Shown here: piece after piece, positions 11,101-21,743 of the stretch
How the letters are laid out: every line of letters begins with the position of its first letter
How positions within the stretch are numbered: position 1 is the stretch's first letter
DNA from: Diploscapter coronatus
Lineage: Eukaryota > Nematoda > Chromadorea > Rhabditida > Rhabditidae
Direction of reading: 5' to 3'
Assembly (NCBI GenBank): GCA_964036155.1
Contig: OZ038423.1
Location: 44,221,249-44,285,248, forward strand
DNA length: 64,000 bases
The notes under the pieces: model-generated
Told to the model about the DNA's origin: nothing
The model's input: the letters and a program-made list of their open reading frames with translations, nothing else
Databases searched by the model: none
Program-made: the position numbers and the translations under genes

Positions 11101-14100
11101 AATTTCAGTCAAATGACATCGATGATTTCCGAAGAAGTGGAAATGATCAAGCGAGTACATAGTCAAATGCCACCGCAACTGCAGCAGGTTATCCGAATCG
11201 AAGGAGATAAAGTCACACTCGTTGAAAGTGAGTTCTTTCTATTTTTTATTTTTTTATGCTATCATGATGGAAGATGAGGTTCTAATATTATAGAATTTTT
11301 GAAACCTATCATTAATTTTATGTAGCATGTGAATATTTTGTTAACGATCTTTAAATTTTATCGAAGGCTAGAATTTTGAAATGTTGAGCCTTTTCTAATT
11401 AATTTAATATTTCTTGTTTAAGGAAAAAGGGTTGACATTATTGGGGTGCGAAGATCAAATAATCCGGTGAAAAGTTGTAACATAGGTCGGCGATGATCAC
11501 TATTGCGCAACCAAATGACCAGCGCACTTTCCTTTGAGCTATTGCGAAAGTTGTTCGAGTTTGAACATTTTTAATGAAGCAATAGAAACCAGAACATTGC
11601 AACCTATCATAATAGCTGAGTTCCGAAAAACTGAAACCTATTCCATTTTTCAGATTTCGGTCCCTTGCCTCCGCCAGTGGGTATGTTGGGTGGCCCTTCG
11701 GTTCCTGGGCAGGTAAGAACATTTTTAGTTTACCAAAAATGGTACCAAAATTCCCAAAGATCAGAAGATGATACTAATTTACTAAAAATAGTAACAATGT
11801 TCCAAAATGATACAAATGCTCCAAAAATAGTATAAAATTAGCAAAAATGGCAACTTTCAGGGTCCACCCCCCGGGTTTCCACCTTCTGGTATGAGTGGTC
11901 CTCCGCCTCTGTTCCCACCCACACCATCCATGTTGGGTCGAGCGCCTGACATCGGACCCAATGGAATGGGCTCTTTCTCGATGGGACCTGTTCCAAGTGT
12001 CCCAAATGTCCCACCCGTGGTGGGAGCAAATTCGGGAACATCTGGGGGTGTCGGAAATGTGCCAACAAGTGGTGCACCAATTGGATTGCCTCCACCGACC
12101 TATGCACAGCTCCAACAACAAGTAAATTGTCACTTTAGATTAAGTTCTAGTTTATTTTGAACTAATGAGGGTCATTCAAATTTTAAGTATAGAGCTAAAT
12201 GCTAATGGGAAACTAGAATGAAGATCAATTTGGTTTCAGGGAGCCCCACCGATACCGCAACCAAACATGGGCATCCCACCGCCGGGAATGAGTAAGTTCT
12301 CTTAGATTAATATTGCATTCGAAGTGGAAAGAAGCTAAAAGACACAGTAGGATGAAGCTTTCTGAAATATTTTGAAGCTAAGATTTTTTAAACAAACTTG
12401 GATACATCGCTTGACGTTTTGAATTTGCACTAATTTTTAAATAGCAAGTCAGAAACAATAAGGTAATGATTTCATTTATTAGTGATTTTGAATCACTTAA
12501 AAATCAAGTTTCATCGTTTTCAGCCTCAAAACAACATTCAATTAGCAAAAATCACCGAGTAAATATTCTACAAGCCGAAAAATCGCAAAGTGTATTATTT
12601 GAGTATGAGAACTATGTAGATACATTATCACGTACTAACAAACTACTTCACAAGCAAAGATATTTAACGAATCTTCTAAGCTTATTAACCCTACAGCGAA
12701 TCTGTATAAAACTGCAAAAAGTACATATCTTTTTACCTTTTAAAGGTTTTCAAGTATTTTGATGCAAATTTTTCTAAAGAAAAATGGATATATTTCATTT
12801 TTCTCATTTTAGATGCACATCGAAAAAATCACTAATTCAGGCTTGGGTAATTTAGAACTTGCATCAAAATATTTGAAATCACAAAAATCTTTGAAAGGTA
12901 AGTTTTATCTTGGTTAGAAAGAACAACTGTATCAAAATCCTTAAGGTGCTAGAAAAATTCTCGAAGAATCAATTTTAACTCCGGATTTTTCAGACCTGCC
13001 TCCTCCCTCGGTTCCCCAAGCCCCTGCAGCAGCAACGGGTCAAACATCGACTTCGGCAGGTCAACCACAACCTATCGACCAGGGACCCGGACAACTCAGC
13101 CAGGCAAACCCCGAGGGAAGAAGCCCCAACCCGAATCAGGGACAGCATGTATGAGATTTTATTTTTAAAAAAAATTTGATCATCTTTAAAGTTGAAAATA
13201 ACTTTGTTTTTCTGATCTACTTTTGACGTTAAATTTATTTTGTGGCAAAGTTGGTTGAATTATGAAAGCAAATTGATGATTGTTTTTTTGAAATTTTAGA
13301 CAGACACAAGTGCTCCTCCGCCGAAACGCGGTCGAACCCCACCAATGCCACCTCCGCCGAGCGCGGATTATTCTGGTAAGTAGCCTGCGATTGGACAAAC
13401 AAATTACGCTGAGAATTCCAAATTTGTAAAGAAAACGTTTAAAACCTACAGAAATTATTGTGAAAGGTCCCTTTTTCTTGAGCATTGTCTGTGCAAGTTT
13501 TAAGAAGATCAATACATATATAAACATGAGTTGAGTTTACAATGATTCCATGATTCAACAAGCCCAAACCTCATTAATATCTAAAAATTGGATTAATTTA
13601 GTGCCCCCACCCTCGCAATATTCGATGCCCCCGCCAAGTCTGGGTACGAGTCAATCCGTTCCTCCTCCAAGTGGACCGACCCCAACATCGTCCATCCCTT
13701 CACTCATGTCCGTGCAAACATCGCTACCTCCGGTAAGTCGGACAAGTTTTCTTTTCTGTTTGTCGATTTTTCAAATTTTAAAAATGTTTCTTTGCAAATT
13801 TGTTCAACAAAACTGATGAAAAATGCGATTTTTGTAATTTGCAGAAAGTCCCGTCCTCGGTCGCACAGCCGCTGCCGCCTTCATCAGGCACAGGGTCGTC
13901 AACCGGGCCGAATTCAATGATTCCAGATTTTTCAAGACCGCCGCCAGGATTGGTAGAAATTTAGAAAAGATAATAATATTCTTAGGAAAGAACCTCTTTT
14001 AGGGGGAAAAAGTTCTTATGGACAATTTTTGAAATTTCAGAAATCTCGATGATTTTTTATTTTAAGATGCCCCCTTCGGGATCGGACTCAGCTCCGAGCC

Positions 14101-16851
14101 AAAGTTCGGCGGGAAAATCATCGGACACCGCTTCCAGCCAAGGGCCAGCCCAGTCGCAGCAACGAATCATGCCACGAGCGCCGCATTTAGTGCCAGGTCG
14201 GTATCTTTTTTTCTTATAAGTTTCAGAAATGTTCTTATTTGGCTTTATTTTTTAGCTTATTCGCTCGCTCGCTGAAATGTCGATTTTTTTTGCCAAATAG
14301 GTTTGACGAAAGTCACATAAGTCGATTGAAATGCAAACTCAGTTGGTATTCTACATTCATCTGTTTATTAGCCCCAACCCAATACAGGAACTGATTTACC
14401 TAATCTAATCGATTAGATACTAATCCCCTATATTTACTATGCTTTTCTCCTCATATATCTCACTTCTCCCCTATTCCAACACTGTTCTGTGCACTTTCTT
14501 GGCTGATCTTCTCGAATTTGCTGCAGCAGAGCGCAGAGTGACTCTTTGCGAGAGAGGAGAGGTAAGGGAAGGAGGAAGGGCAGACCCACTTGTGAAGTGA
14601 TGCCCGAAGATATAGAGAGAAAGATAGAGGACTAGGCTAGACCGTATTATTTCGATTTTTTTTTGTAAAACTTTATCTTCGTGATTTTTTCCGTCCTTAT
14701 ATGAGGGACTTTAATGAAGATAGAGGTTTAGATCGTATTATTTCAATTTATCTTATGAAAAAATTTAAGTATAGATTTAAAACTTTTCTATGTTTTTAAA
14801 ATATTTTACATTTAAAAGTTGCGACTTCACCAACTTTTCTAGGATAGTTTTCCTAAATGTTTCTGCAAAATTCTCCTTCATTATTTCCCTTTTCTCTGCG
14901 TCTTTTCCCTGTTCAGTTATCACGTTATCATTATTTATCCTCGCTCCTCTAGCGATTCTAACTTTCGGCCATTCTACAGAACGAGAGGATAGGATTTCTC
15001 ATTTCTCTATCTTTTCCTCTCTAAACATCCTTACTATTTCCCCTTTTCTCTTTCCCTGATCCTCTATTTCTTTAGCCTTATCTTATCTCTATTTTCCCTT
15101 TGACTGTTGTAGGGCTTGGACCCTTGAAATTGCAACTTGATACTGTTCTCGCACAGGCCAGGTTGTAATAAGCCGAGGGAAAAGAGTGGATATTTCAGTA
15201 TTTCATATCTGAGCCGCTCCTTATCCTTTGCTATGCAATGCGTTTTCGGTACTTTCTAGGGACATTTCTCTAAACCTCCGTGTTCTACTCATTTTTCTAA
15301 CTATTTTTATTTCTCTGTATCGTTTGCGCTATCCTTCATCCATGCTATTTCATAGTTCTGTAACTTTTCATATGCAATTTTGGCACTTTCTAAAGAACTA
15401 GAGGACATTTCTTCGAGTCTTTGTACTCTATTCGTTTTTTTCTAACTATCTTCTTTCCTTTGCATCTTTTTTCTCTACTCCTTTTCATGTCTGTATTTTT
15501 TAAAATCTTTTTCTTATTGTCTCGTTTTATCTTTCTTTTTTCATACTATTTTCAACCTTCTATATCTTTTCATCTCTTATCTTTCTCGTTATCAACCAAT
15601 ACGTTCAAGTGTGTGCGTGAAGTACCTTTCTCCCTCTCATAAAGCTGAAGATAGGATGTCTTTGTTTCTCTAGTTACATGAAATCTCAAACTATTTCTCG
15701 ACTTTCTGCTCCTCTAACTGGTAGCCACTTTTTGGACTGTTAGAGAAAATGGATTGATCGAAGATGTCCTTGTCAAGTGATATGCCCTTTGAAGGCTTTA
15801 TTTAGTTTTGGTCGCTGAAGGGGACATTCTAATCCATGAGAGTTATGTACTTAGTAACAAATTTTGTGTAACTTATTATTTCTTTCAATTTATATGCAAA
15901 TACTACAATTTCATATTCATGCAAAAGGTCGAGTTTAAACAAACTCCTTGATTTTCCCAGCTCACATTCAATTTTATAACATCGAGTATTTTTGGGTATA
16001 GATTTTAAAGAACCGAGCAAAATTTCAATATGTTTCTTTTATAAGCAACTCTTTGTGACTTATCGTTTATCCAAAAAACAAGTTATAAAAATTAAAGGAG
16101 AGAATTTAGGAGCCACCACGAATGTGCCCCCACCTACTCAACCTTCAGGAGGCTCGGCTTTGGGGGGCATCGACATCGTCCGCAATCTATCTTCCTTCCT
16201 CACCAGCAAGTTGAAGCAGGAAGTGGTTAGTCTTGAAAATTATACAAAACACTTTTCTGGGTCTATCTTTTATCGTTGGGAATTTTGTTGTAGTTTTAGA
16301 TGGAAAAGTTGCGAACTGATCTCCAGTAGAAAATATCAGTTTTGATATTCAGAGATAATTTAGTCTTATCCTCTAGCATAGAATGAATTTTTGCAAGAAA
16401 GAAAAGATCTTATTCTTCAAATTGCAACAGCTTTGCCTTTGTTAAACTCGTATTTTTTGCGTCAAAAGCAAAGAATCCGCCTTTAACTATGCGACAGTTG
16501 CGAGCAGCAGTAGTAGTAGTTGTAATTTGACATGTAAAATGAGTAAATTTTTTTTTACATAAAAATCAATCATTTGGGTTTTCGGAAAAAAAAAATACAA
16601 AATCTATTCATTTTCCAAAATTTCAGCAATCTTCGGGTGTGTCGGCTGGGGCGTCGCCGAACCGGTCTTCCGGTTCCAATCCGGGCCCAGGTTTGATGGG
16701 CCCCGGTCCCAGTCCCTCGATGCTGGGCCCACCGCCTGCGGCCAATATCTCTAGCAGGAATAATCCAGGATCACCCATGAACTTAGGCACCGTTCGCATC
16801 GGACCGCCACCCGGAACCACTAGCTCCCCAAATCGGAAACGGAAAAATTGA
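2182..16851 (+). CDS. unrecognised acidic/RS, coiled-coil and proline-rich nuclear-type protein, 747 aa
   Basis: Eighteen exons: 2182-2276, 2440-2557, 2609-2781, 7283-7417, 7659-7764, 7807-7887, 10681-10784, 11109-11227, 11654-11712, 11861-12121, 12240-12291, 12994-13148, 13300-13375, 13602-13732, 13845-13952, 14067-14196, 16110-16225, 16627-16851. They total 2244 bases and close in frame at TGA. Residues 1-130 are acidic (runs of Glu, GELSDDE); about 174-236 contains Arg/Ser and Arg-rich text (DRSPSPSRDERRRRRR) and a conserved-looking block HDHLPPPVLFTRCNQLISKG; 237-310 is predicted coiled coil; from 311 the protein is Pro/Gly/Ser-rich with PPP motifs and basic patches (PKRGR, NRKRKN end) that could be nuclear signals. 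I do not recognise the family; composition fits a nuclear RNA-processing factor, but that is inference. No CCCH, RRM or WW domain is visible. Introns 3, 6 and 16 are 4.5, 2.8 and 1.9 kb. Confidence 0.8.
2782..7282. other. intron 3 of the proline-rich gene (4.5 kb)
   Basis: No supported gene inside. It contains an imperfect inverted repeat at 5590-5720, two purine-rich/pyrimidine-rich blocks (about 5040-5390 and 6240-6475) and a short degenerate direct repeat around AACAGGCTGG (near 6813 and 6890). Two donors compete at the left end: GTACGC at 2762 and GTAAGT at 2782; only the second keeps the frame open into the next exon. Confidence 0.7.
5590..5720. repeat. imperfect inverted repeat in intron 3
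   Basis: Left arm about 5590-5622 (CTTGGAACCC ... AGACACGAGGCAT) and right arm about 5691-5720 pair as reverse complements, with a gap of about ten bases in one arm. The spacer is about 70 bases. It looks like a decayed MITE-type foldback element. Confidence 0.4.
7888..10680. other. intron 6 of the proline-rich gene (2.8 kb)
   Basis: No supported gene. It has a purine/pyrimidine block at about 8310-8560, a TA dinucleotide run at about 9125-9139 and AT-rich unstructured sequence. Open frames here (8380-8942, 9739-10329) are low-complexity Ser/Phe/Leu text from pyrimidine tracts and are not believed. Confidence 0.65.
9125..9139. repeat. short TA microsatellite
   Basis: A run of about seven TA dinucleotides inside intron 6 of the proline-rich gene. 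Confidence 0.8.
12729..12903. repeat. imperfect inverted repeat in intron 11
   Basis: Arms 12748-12769 and 12857-12878 are reverse complements over 22 bases with two mismatches (TTTCAAGTATTTTGATGCAA against its partner). Complementarity continues patchily outward through ACCTTTTAAAG and CTTTGAAAGGT, so the whole element is about 175 bases with a spacer of about 87. Probable small foldback transposon. Confidence 0.55.
14197..16109. other. intron 16 of the proline-rich gene (1.9 kb)
   Basis: No supported gene. Much of 14440-15700 is pyrimidine-rich on the plus strand, interrupted by a purine-rich stretch around 14540-14630, with recurring words such as CTAACTATTT and TTTCTCT. This is the largest block of the purine/pyrimidine repeat type in the window. 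Confidence 0.65.
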
Positions 16852-17260
16852 GGCTGAATTTTTTGACAAGTTTTCTGAAAGATTTTTGGAAAACTCATCA
16901 TTTTTCGTTACCGACAATTTTTAATCTAAAATGTTTTAACTTTCCAAAAAAGTTTTTAACAAAAGATAATAAGCTTCGTGCAATTCGAAATTTTCGGAAG
17001 CATAAATTTCATTTATTATTATTCTTTGATTGAGAGGCTAAGATAAGACGTATCGTGGAGTATTTTTAAATGTATTTTTTCTTGAAAGATATGTTTATCG
17101 TTAGTTTATTCTTTTCTCTACCGATATGGTAGCTATTCTACACTATTTTAAGCTTTGTTTCTGTTAGAACTTTCACGTGTTCGTTAGATACTCTGAATTT
17201 CAACATTTCCTGTATTATTTTTTACATTTTGATATAATTAATACTTAATCTCGATAATCG

Positions 17261-17266
17261 AATAAA
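17261..17266 (+). terminator. poly(A) signal of the proline-rich gene
   Basis: AATAAA 410 bases after the stop codon, followed by a T-rich stretch (TTATTTATTTCTTATTTTATT, within 17275-17295). It lies about 118 bases before the probable trans-splice acceptor of the next gene. Confidence 0.6.
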
Positions 17267-17374
17267 GATGCAATTATTTATTTCTTATTTTATTGATTTT
17301 CACCGGTTTTAAGACCGTGAGATATTTAACGATTGTTTTTTAATATATATAATTTTTAGGATTGTCAAAAATGT

Positions 17375-17384
17375 CAATTTGCAG
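17375..17384 (+). promoter_or_regulatory. probable trans-splice acceptor of the downstream operon gene
   Basis: CAATTTGCAG ends at 17384, 86 bases before the chosen start codon at 17471 and about 118 bases after the upstream AATAAA. The T-rich segment between them resembles the U-rich element needed for SL2 trans-splicing in nematode operons. No other exon with coding potential was found upstream of it. Confidence 0.5.
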
Positions 17385-17470
17385 GTTGCTCACCGCTAGC
17401 TGTTTGCGACGCTTGCCTCGCCCATTTTTGCTCAAACGTCCGATTTGCTGCAAACTCGCCGCACGCTTTT

Positions 17471-20400
17471 ATGAAAAAGACCACCGAAATGTTCGCACCG
17501 CCCTACTGCCCCCCAGGTAAAAAAGGGACGGGGTTATAAAATCAACAAATGGTGCATTCTATAAATTTTCCTACAGAGGCTAAGAACCAATAGTAAAGTT
17601 CAGAAAATTGAATGATCGATTGAAACTTTGAAGCATACCAAGATTGATATTTTGTTCTAGAAAATGATGGAAGTGGAAAAAGAAGAAAATGAATTTGACA
17701 AGGAAAATGTCCGTCGTTTACCCCATCTCGAATTTCCGAAGCGCACGAGAAAAGACAACTTGCAAAAATTTCCTGCGTTTTTGCAAGTTGCCTTTTCATG
17801 ACGCAGTTTTCCTCATTTGCCGTTTTTGCGCCAATAATTGGGCGATTTTTCAGAAATAGCCGAGCTAATTCAGCAGGGCATGCTCGTGCCGATTATGGGT
17901 CCGCCGCCAGGTAAAAAATATTTGAATTTTCAAGTTGTTAAATTTCTAACATTTTTAGTAGAAATTTTTCTACTTTTGAAATCTCTAAAAACAATGTCAG
18001 GTAAAAATTGTTAATTTTTGAGCATTTCAGCTTCAAACGGTCCTGCCAGCCCCCAGTCGTCCGGTAACCGGTCCCAGAATGGTTCGAGCCCGTCCCCACC
18101 GAATGGTACTCCGCGCTACCCCATCTACGCCCCCATGCCTCCGCTCTCTTACATCCACCCAATGATCAGGGTGAGTGAAATACCACGTTGATAACATTTT
18201 TGGTAATTAGATACCAGTTTTTAGTTTTTACTATTTTGGCATCATTTTTGGTAATTAGTTGACATTTTATGCCATTTTTGAATTATACCATCCTTGAACA
18301 CTTCTACGTTTTAGGATAGAATTTTCAGAATAGTAGTAGTTTGATACACCACTTCCCAGGCAGGGTAAGAGATGTGTTGATTTTGTATCATAGACTCAGG
18401 AAAACCTTGAAAATGTCGAATCAACGATAAAAATGTAAAAGTTTGGGAAGTCTGGGATATAAAAGCATGATAAACTTTGTTGTACGGCAATTTCTGAGAG
18501 CACTCTGTGAATTCTATATGTTCTATGTGCTATGGGATATAAAGGGAATTTAACAAGTGTTAAAATTAGGCAATTTGGAAAAATAATGACTCCAAACGAT
18601 ATTTGTAAAAATACAGTATTTGTTAATGCTATGCTATTTTGAGCACACAACTTTTCTAAATTGCCGTAAAAATATCGATGTTTCAAATTTATGCTGATTT
18701 TCAGGCCCACACAATGGGCTTTCCGAACGAAGGTCCCCCACAGATGCGCAAATTGTTCATCGGCGGACTCAGCCACGAGACCACGGATGATCAGGTCGAT
18801 TTTTTTTTCTTTACTTTAATTCAATACCATCTGAACTCAATAATTTTTGAAACATCTATTATTTGTTGATACGCTCAATTATTGCAGTAGAAATTTGTCA
18901 ATTTTGTACTTTTTTTTTTTTTCTAAAATTTACATTCTTTACTTTTCAGTTGCGTGTCTACTTCTCACAGTGGGGACCCGTGGTCGATGCGATTGTGATT
19001 CGAGAGCCGAATACGAAGCAGGTAAAATTTTAAAATAAGAAAAAAATCAATACAAATGAACACGAATTCAATAAATCGATATTTTTGCAGTCGCGTGGTT
19101 TCGGCTTCGTCACGTTCGCGACGGTCTACAGCGCCGAGGCAGCGATCGCCGATCGGCCACACATTATCGCCGGCAAAACGGTTGGATTTTCCTCTATTTG
19201 AAAATAAATATAAGTCAAATTTTTTTTTATTAGAAAAGGATTTTCGAAATTCAATGCGCATTTCTTTTGGTTGATTTCGCAAAATTGACCTTTCGATATC
19301 CAAACTAGAAAACATCTGGGTGATTGAGAGCTATTAGGATCAGTAGATTAAAATGTGCGATAATTGATAGCTCTTTGGATTCTTCCCGTATCAAAGAACG
19401 AACAAACTGAGAACTCGGTGGAATTGCATCATGATGAAATAGTAGGAGGAAATAAGAGAGTGAAAAGAAAATAGAGGGAAAAAGATAAAGTTAAAGTGGA
19501 ATTTTGAAGAGAGAAAGAGATATCGAAAAGGTTAGAGAGTGTTAATTTTGGAGAGAGAAAATAGGAAGTAATTGCGTCAAAAAAGCCTTGCCGATCACAC
19601 TCTAAGAGGTCATTTTTGCACTAAATCCAAAATTTCTGCATCACTCGCCAAAATTTGCATCATCACTCTTTGAATAGAGGTCTAAAGGGACAAACATATT
19701 TTGCAGCGCCTGAGAAATTTCTCGACAGAACTTTTGGGTAAAACCGAAAAGTGTTTACGATATTTGAAGGCTAAAATTTTTGGACTATTTGGCTAGTCTC
19801 CAAGATCTAATATTTTATTTGCTATTGACTTGATTTGATTTTGAACATTTTGGAAATTATGAAAGAGCGAAAGAAGGTATGGAGTATCAAAATTTTCGAA
19901 ATTTGCAGCTTTTATTGAACCTTTTGAAACATTATTTGAAAATATTTATGTATCAGAGAATTCATTTATTTTCAGAGATTTAGATAAATTGTTTCATTCG
20001 AGAACAAAATCTAGAATAAAAATTCTGATTTCAAACATTTTCAGGTCGATTCCAAACGGGCCATTCCCCGTGAGCAGATGACGGCTATGCTGCCCCCTCC
20101 GTTCTTCAACTGCGAGCCCGCTCCCGGTACTATTTTCACAAATGATTAAATTTTGAATTAATTCTAATTTTCTTTTTTATATTAGTATCAGTACCACTTT
20201 AAACTCAGGATTATAATTGAATTAGATTAGTAAGAAAATATCATTTTTTTTAAATTTCAGGTTGCAAGTTGCTTCTCTCGGGACTCCACTTCGAGTACCA
20301 CTCGGTTGACTGTATCAGATTGCACTTCGAAAAGTTTGGATCTCTTGATCAGGTAAAAGTTTAGATGTTTAAATAGTCAAGTGACTCCTTCATTATTAGA

Positions 20401-21708
20401 TTTCCTATGCGAATCCAATGATGTTTGAAACATAAAGATTGAATATAATTGATTTGAAGTTTTTGTATTTTTTTAATATGATTTAAACAAATTTTATCAT
20501 AATTTTGCAATTTTAGGTGGAAATCCTGGGCAATCCACGCGGACTCGGGTTCGTGATATTCGAGGAGAAAGAATCAGCCGATAAGTGTCTGGCTCACAAC
20601 AGGTACGGTAGATTATAGTAGTCTTGAAAAATTGATAAAGTCCGAATAATACCAAATTATTTTTCCTTCTAAAAGTTACAGTAGTAATCCTCAAAGTTCG
20701 CATATTTGACTTTTTGGTACAATTTGTATGAGCCGTTTTTTCCAGGGGCCGTCACATCATCAACGAGAGAAAGGTGGAGGTCCGCCCTTGGCCCAAACAG
20801 CCCCAGCACCCGCCCAACTCGGCCACTTACTGGAGGAGACCACAGGTTGAATTTTAGTTGTTTTTTTCCATCCTCTTTTCCCCTTCGAATATCCTAACCT
20901 AAATTCGAATGATTAAAATGTTTTTAATGAAAGGTACATACAAATTGCATGAATATAAAGCTGTGGAATTTTTATTTAGTTTAATTATGTGCACTTTAAC
21001 AAATGGGTTTACTTTGAGAGAATTTATACTTAGAATTTTTTGAAACTTATATTTCAAGCTTTAAAAGGATGCACAACAAAACAATATAAAATTATCATTC
21101 ACCCTATTCTTTGAAGCATATTTAAATTTCGAGAGGTAACAGAACATTTAATAAAAATCCAGAAAGAAATATTATCCATTTGGTTTTAAGAATTTGTGAA
21201 AATTGAAGTTTTCAGCCCCTGCACGACCAATTCGCCTCGTTGACTCTGACGCAGAGACAGGCGAATCCATCCACGCAGGTGGACGAGGAGAGCAGCAGTT
21301 ACGTGAGCACCAATACGGAGGTACAGTAATTTTGATATATAGCTTGAAAATTTAGGGACAAAATTCGGTATTTGCATGTTCGGCATTTTATTGAGAAAAT
21401 GTTGAGTCTCACGTACACACTAGAACATCCGGAAAGATAAATGCCAACACTAAGATCATTCGAAAAACGGGCCTATATTTTGATAAGTATTCGAGTTTTT
21501 GAATAGCTATTTCGTGCGTGCCCTGCGTACGATTAATAGCCATTGAATCATTTAAAATCCAATAAAACTGAAGCACATCTAAAAGTTTAGAAAATGAAAT
21601 TTGTAGGACGAATGCAAGTCGTCGGATGAGAACGCTAGTGGCACGGAGACGAGTGACACGGACTCGCCCACCACGAGCAGCGGCAGTGGCTGCGGCAAGT
21701 CGCAATGA
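17471..21708 (+). CDS. hnRNP A/DAZAP1-like RNA-binding protein with two RRMs, 353 aa
   Basis: Twelve exons: 17471-17516, 17854-17910, 18031-18170, 18705-18794, 18950-19021, 19091-19180, 20045-20126, 20261-20352, 20517-20602, 20746-20845, 21216-21320, 21607-21708; 1062 bases, in frame to TGA. Residues 1-95 are a Pro/Ser/Asn-rich leader. RRM1 spans about 96-173 with RNP2 KLFIGGL (97-103) and RNP1 RGFGFVTF, followed by the hnRNP A-type linker VDSKRAIPRE. RRM2 spans about 194-268 with RNP2 KLLLSGL and a weaker RNP1 RGLGFVIF. The tail is Ser/Thr/Glu-rich and lacks an RGG box or Gly-rich domain. Expected role: nuclear or shuttling regulator of splicing, stability or translation of mRNA by single-stranded RNA binding. 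Closest types by eye are nematode hnRNP A relatives (I recall H28G03.1 of C. elegans), DAZAP1 and Musashi. An alternative start is Met at 17489. Confidence 0.9.
19181..20044. other. long intron between RRM1 and linker of the hnRNP gene
   Basis: 864 bases with no coding evidence. About 19430-19570 is strongly purine-rich on the plus strand (GAGAGAAAGAGAT-type words), the mirror strand of the pyrimidine blocks seen in the proline-rich gene. Confidence 0.6.
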
Positions 21709-21737
21709 GCGCTGGAATGAAGGAGAGCAGGGTTTGA

Positions 21738-21743
21738 AATAAA
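21738..21743 (+). terminator. poly(A) signal of the hnRNP gene
   Basis: AATAAA thirty bases downstream of the TGA at 21706-21708. If used, the 3' UTR is very short. Confidence 0.5.

Noticed and set aside
12466..12762. 98-codon open frame in intron 11 of the proline-rich gene
   Set aside because: No splice sites fit the gene phase and the text is AT-driven; the flanking exons join cleanly without it.
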